From assembly GCA_031551865.1 (NCBI GenBank), contig JAVBMY010000011.1:1-25084 (forward strand): a stretch of DNA of 25,084 bases, in the 5' to 3' direction. The DNA is from Rikenella sp031551865. GTDB taxonomy: Bacteria > Bacteroidota > Bacteroidia > Bacteroidales > Rikenellaceae. The position numbers were made by a program, and so were the translations under genes. This document shows positions 22,669 to 25,084 of the stretch, one piece after another (the first letter of the stretch is position 1; each line of letters begins with the position of its first letter). The notes below the pieces were generated by a model. The model made no database searches. It was given only the letters and a program-made list of their open reading frames with translations, and had not been told where the DNA came from.

Positions 22669-23949
22669 CTACGAATTATTTCTCCTCGCGGCACTGGGCG
22701 GTACGGGTTCGATCCCGTCGTCCCGGATGCCGACCGGAGGGGCGGACATGATCGGGGGCAAGTCGGGAAACAGTAGTTCGAAATAGTAGAACGGGTTACC
22801 GTCGGACGCGTTCCACGTTTCGCCGGGCAAGGCGTATTCCCTGCCGTAGGACAGGCTGTCGTACAGGGCCGGGTAGAGGATCAGGGTGATGTCGCGCAAT
22901 GCGAGGTCGGCACGCAGGCTGCCCGATTCCCAGAAGTCGCTGCCTCCGGCGGGCGTGGTGCGCCGGGTGCTGTTGAACACTTCGCCGCGCTGAACCACGG
23001 GGAGCTTGCCGAAGCGGGGATTGGCGGCCTTCAGGGCAGCCATGTCGCGGATGCCTGCGCCGGGGTTGAGCCAACGGTCGGCGCCGAGCATCAGTTCGTA
23101 GGCGCGTTCGGTGCTGATCGGGCGGCTGGCGTCGCTGTCTACGCCCTCGGCGGCATAACGGCCTCCAGCGTCGCGGATCAGTTGCACCATGTAGCTACGG
23201 TCACCCGGCACGTACCACACGTCGCGGTAAGGCGCGTTCAGCATCACCGAGATGCGGGCTGAGCCGGTCGTCCCCGCAGTGTGCGCGGCGGCGACGGATT
23301 GTATGTGCAGGTAACGCTGTTCGATGCCCGCGAAGATATTGAGGGCTTCCTGCATCCGGCCGGTCATCGCCCCGAAGGCGACGACCCATTCTGCGCGCCC
23401 CAAGGGGTGCTGTTCGAGGTAGTCGGCCACGCAGAGTACAGGCACGCCCATCTGCCGTAGCTTGTCGAGCGGGCCGGAGTTCTCGCCGCTCACTTCGTAG
23501 GCCAGGAAGCAGCCGGGGCGCAGGCTGACGATGAGTTCGTAGTTAAGGCTCCCTTCGTAGCCGATGTCGGGTACGGCACGTTGCCTGATCTTTTCGTTGG
23601 TGATGAATTCACGCCCCGATACGCCCGCAATGCTGTCGGTGCAGCCGAGCACCGCGAGGTAGGCCACGTGCGACGATGACATGCAGACGAACCGCCCGCC
23701 GCTGTCGGGTAGCCGGTAGTCGTTCGTAACATCCACGGCGCCCTGCCACGGGTCGAAGATGCGCAGCACGGTACGGCCCGCGGTGTCGGTCAGCAGTTCG
23801 AAGTGCCGGGCATAGCGGGGCTGGTACAAGGTGGCGAGGGTGTCGGCATTCGCTTTCTGTCCCGCCGCGGACGGGCCGCCGCAACCCGCGGTCAGCAGGG
23901 CGGTGGCGGCAGGGAGCAGGGCGATGCGAAAGACGTTTTTGATCTTCAT
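22669..23949 (-). CDS. Periplasmic substrate-binding lipoprotein of FecB/BtuF-type ABC importer
   Basis: 426-residue lipoprotein: MKIKNVFRIALLPAATALLT with lipobox LTAGC (Cys 23), then a class III periplasmic-binding fold with VAYLAVLGCTDSIAGVSG, GYEGSLNYELIVSLRPGCFL, a hinge near MGVPVLCVADYLEQHPLGRAEWVVAFG, and SDASRPISTERAYELMLGADRWLNPG. The frame opens three codons earlier with TTG at 23958, but that falls inside the -7 box, so the ATG at 23949 is used. It is first in the importer operon, with a -7 box ending 5 nt upstream. Substrate could be heme, an iron chelate or a corrinoid; no riboswitch is visible upstream and no TonB receptor lies in the window. Confidence 0.87.
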   Translation of the reverse strand: MKIKNVFRIALLPAATALLTAGCGGPSAAGQKANADTLATLYQPRYARHFELLTDTAGRTVLRIFDPWQGAVDVTNDYRLPDSGGRFVCMSSSHVAYLAVLGCTDSIAGVSGREFITNEKIRQRAVPDIGYEGSLNYELIVSLRPGCFLAYEVSGENSGPLDKLRQMGVPVLCVADYLEQHPLGRAEWVVAFGAMTGRMQEALNIFAGIEQRYLHIQSVAAAHTAGTTGSARISVMLNAPYRDVWYVPGDRSYMVQLIRDAGGRYAAEGVDSDASRPISTERAYELMLGADRWLNPGAGIRDMAALKAANPRFGKLPVVQRGEVFNSTRRTTPAGGSDFWESGSLRADLALRDITLILYPALYDSLSYGREYALPGETWNASDGNPFYYFELLFPDLPPIMSAPPVGIRDDGIEPVPPSAARRNNS

Positions 23950-23954
23950 ATCCC

Positions 23955-23963
23955 GCAAAGTTA
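23955..23963 (-). promoter_or_regulatory. -7 promoter box of the ABC importer operon (TAACTTTGC)
   Basis: TAACTTTGC on the minus strand fits TAnnTTTG. Five bases (GGGAT) separate it from the ATG at 23949, so the mRNA is probably leaderless. A facing box on the plus strand is 13 nt away. Confidence 0.6.
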
Positions 23964-23976
23964 GCTTTTTTGGGGT

Positions 23977-23985
23977 TACCTTTGC
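23977..23985 (+). promoter_or_regulatory. -7 promoter box upstream of the DUF4924 gene (TACCTTTGC)
   Basis: TACCTTTGC on the plus strand fits TAnnTTTG. It would give a leader of about 300 nt holding the modular hairpin element copy 6. It is divergent from the importer box, with 13 nt between them, the same geometry as at lepA. Confidence 0.45.
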
Positions 23986-24019
23986 AGTGACCTCCGTGCC
24001 TCAGGTGATTTCCTTTGCC

Positions 24020-24186
24020 GTGGTTACGGCCGGGCGCAGCGAGGCTACATTTTTCGGCCGCGAGCGCAGAGCGAACGGCTCAGCCGGCGCGTTAGCGCCG
24101 AACTGACTGAGCTTCCGGAATGTCTTCAGGCATTCGGAAACGAAGGAGAGCGCCCGCCCTAAAGGGGCGGAGGGCGGGCGCTTTTG
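24020..24186 (+). repeat. Modular hairpin element, copy 6, with terminator-like end
   Basis: Contains GGCGCGTTAGCGCC, then GACTGAGCTTCCGGAATGTC, a stem around GCATTCGG, CGAAGGAGAGCGCCC, and closing arms GCGCCCGCCCT (24150-24160) and AGGGCGGGCGC (24171-24181) followed by TTTTG. The GACTGAGC ... CGAAGGAG block matches copy 4. It lies in the 340-nt gap before the DUF4924 gene and, unlike the other copies, reads in the same direction as the following gene. No gene was seen in 23950-24289. Confidence 0.72.
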
Positions 24187-24289
24187 TCCGGAAGCATGAC
24201 TTCCGATGAATGAATTGTGCAACACATGCAGGAGTCAAAGGATGCGTTCGCGCGGTCCCGGTACTGAACCCGTAAACTTCAATATTCCT

Positions 24290-24949
24290 ATGTTAATCGC
24301 GAAACAACGCCGTAAGGAGAATATGGCGGAATATATCCTCTACCTCTGGCAACTCGAAGACATGTTGCGTGCTTTGTCGTTTTCGCCCGAAGCCACTTAT
24401 GCCGCGCTTGTGGCCCCCCACGCCGGAATGGACGAGCCTGCCCGCCGCCAGCTCCTCGACTGGTACCTCGACCTGGGGCACCTGCTCGAAACCGAAGGGA
24501 AACACGAGGGCGGACACCTCGACCACACGCTCCACCTGATCGGCGAACTCGACGAACTCCACCGCCACCTGCTCCGCGCCCCGGGCCCGAAAGCCCGCGA
24601 GTATGCCGCCGCCTTCGAGCCGCTGGCCCGGGTCCTGCCGCGCCTTAAGGAAAAGATGGAGCCCGGCGTGAGTGATGTCGAGGCCTGCTTCCGGGCGCTC
24701 TACTCGGTGGTGTTGTGCAGGCTCTCCGAGACGGCCCGCGAGGCCGTCCGTGCACAGGAGGCAATCTCCGGCGCCACGGAAACGACCGCTACCGGCGAAA
24801 GGTTCGAACCAGGGCCGGTTGGCGGGTGCGTGTCGCAACAATACATCGACGATGTGCTGGAGCTGGTGTCGCCTGTCATCGCCCGCCTTTCGGCCATCTA
24901 CCTGGCGGCCGAGCGCGGCGAGGTCGACCTCTACGAGGGGATGGAATAA
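24290..24949 (+). CDS. DUF4924 family protein
   Basis: 219-residue, probably cytoplasmic and largely alpha-helical protein. The start MLIAKQRRKENMAEYILYLW with QLEDMLRALSF is the conserved N terminus of the DUF4924 family found in Bacteroidota; its function is not known. Charged helices continue throughout (LLDWYLDLGHLLETEGKHEG, HLDHTLHLIGELDELHRHLL, EFAFEPLARVLPRLKEKM-like pattern). A variable loop at about 168-182 (SGATETTATGERFEPG) precedes the conserved tail YIDDVLELVSPVIARLSAIY. The frame extends 28 codons further upstream but without family similarity, so the ATG at 24290 is chosen. It is divergent from the ABC importer. Confidence 0.82.
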   Translation: MLIAKQRRKENMAEYILYLWQLEDMLRALSFSPEATYAALVAPHAGMDEPARRQLLDWYLDLGHLLETEGKHEGGHLDHTLHLIGELDELHRHLLRAPGPKAREYAAAFEPLARVLPRLKEKMEPGVSDVEACFRALYSVVLCRLSETAREAVRAQEAISGATETTATGERFEPGPVGGCVSQQYIDDVLELVSPVIARLSAIYLAAERGEVDLYEGME

Positions 24950-25084
24950 CCTCCTTCCGGACGATCAAGAACGAAAGAGGGTCGGCGGGGGGGGTAGCGC
25001 CGCCACCCACAGGCAGTAAGGGGGGGGACCAGAAGCGCGGGGGGCACAGGGCGAGGGGCGGTGAGGGGGGGGGGGGGTTGGGTG
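24950..25084. other. G-rich low-complexity end of window, likely assembly artefact
   Basis: Past the DUF4924 stop the sequence turns into repeated runs of G (several of 7 to 12 bases) with almost no C-rich counterpart. No open frame, repeat arm or RNA is visible. This is typical of low-quality contig ends, though a true G-rich region cannot be excluded. Confidence 0.6.

Noticed and set aside
22669..24289. Cobalamin riboswitch or similar upstream of the FecBCD/BtuFCD-type genes
   Set aside because: The promoter box ends 5 nt before the binding-protein ATG, leaving no room for a riboswitch leader.

Overview
The window looks like chromosomal DNA of a GC-rich member of the Bacteroidota. It is most likely Bacteroidales, possibly an Alistipes-like Rikenellaceae; that family-level guess is an inference. 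The evidence is: several -7 promoter boxes of the Bacteroidota type TAnnTTTG, no consistent Shine-Dalgarno sequences, a DUF4924 gene, dnaN followed by a DnaQ-like exonuclease, and lipoproteins with Bacteroidota-style signal peptides. No rRNA, tRNA, CRISPR array, transposase or phage gene was seen. The last ~135 bases are runs of G and look like a poor-quality contig end.

Layout. 142-1929 (-) is lepA, divergent from a uridine-phosphorylase-like gene (2073-2963, +). dnaN (3185-4315, +) and a DEDDh exonuclease with an ExoX-like C-terminal domain (4506-5300, +) follow. Then come a LysM plus periplasmic-binding fusion protein (5514-7025, +) and a membrane-anchored endonuclease/exonuclease/phosphatase-fold protein (7268-8395, +). 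A near-perfect 31-bp-arm hairpin at 8452-8534 separates these from the convergent block on the minus strand.

8553-17404 (-) is the most interesting part. It is an operon for a group-4-hydrogenase / complex-I-like membrane complex in the order HyfB, HyfC, HyfE, PhzF, HyfF, HyfG (NuoC-NuoD fusion), HyfI (ferredoxin-NuoB fusion). The large subunit has lost the NiFe-binding cysteines. The small subunit has lost three of the four ligands of the proximal (N2-like) Fe-S cluster and keeps only one ferredoxin cluster. It is therefore not a hydrogenase. It matches the poorly understood 'energy-converting hydrogenase related' (Ehr) type, with ion-pumping arms retained and no recognisable redox active site. 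A PhzF-family isomerase gene sits inside the operon, 12 and 3 nt from its neighbours.

Upstream on the minus strand are rsmE (with an unusual ~45-residue insert), two tandem paralogous LolA-like envelope proteins (one predicted secreted, one lipoprotein), and a three-gene FecBCD/BtuFCD-type ABC importer (20576-23949). A DUF4924 gene (24290-24949, +) lies divergent from the importer.

Two non-coding themes run through the window. First, a modular GC-rich hairpin element recurs in at least six intergenic gaps. Five copies read + and one reads -. Next to genes it is antisense to transcription in five cases. It shares a core near GTATTTCTCCGG and ends in a strong stem often followed by T residues. 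Second, two divergent promoter regions (lepA/nucleoside phosphorylase and fecB-like/DUF4924) have facing -7 boxes exactly 13 nt apart, and the left-hand gene in each starts only 4-5 nt after its -7 box, suggesting leaderless mRNAs.
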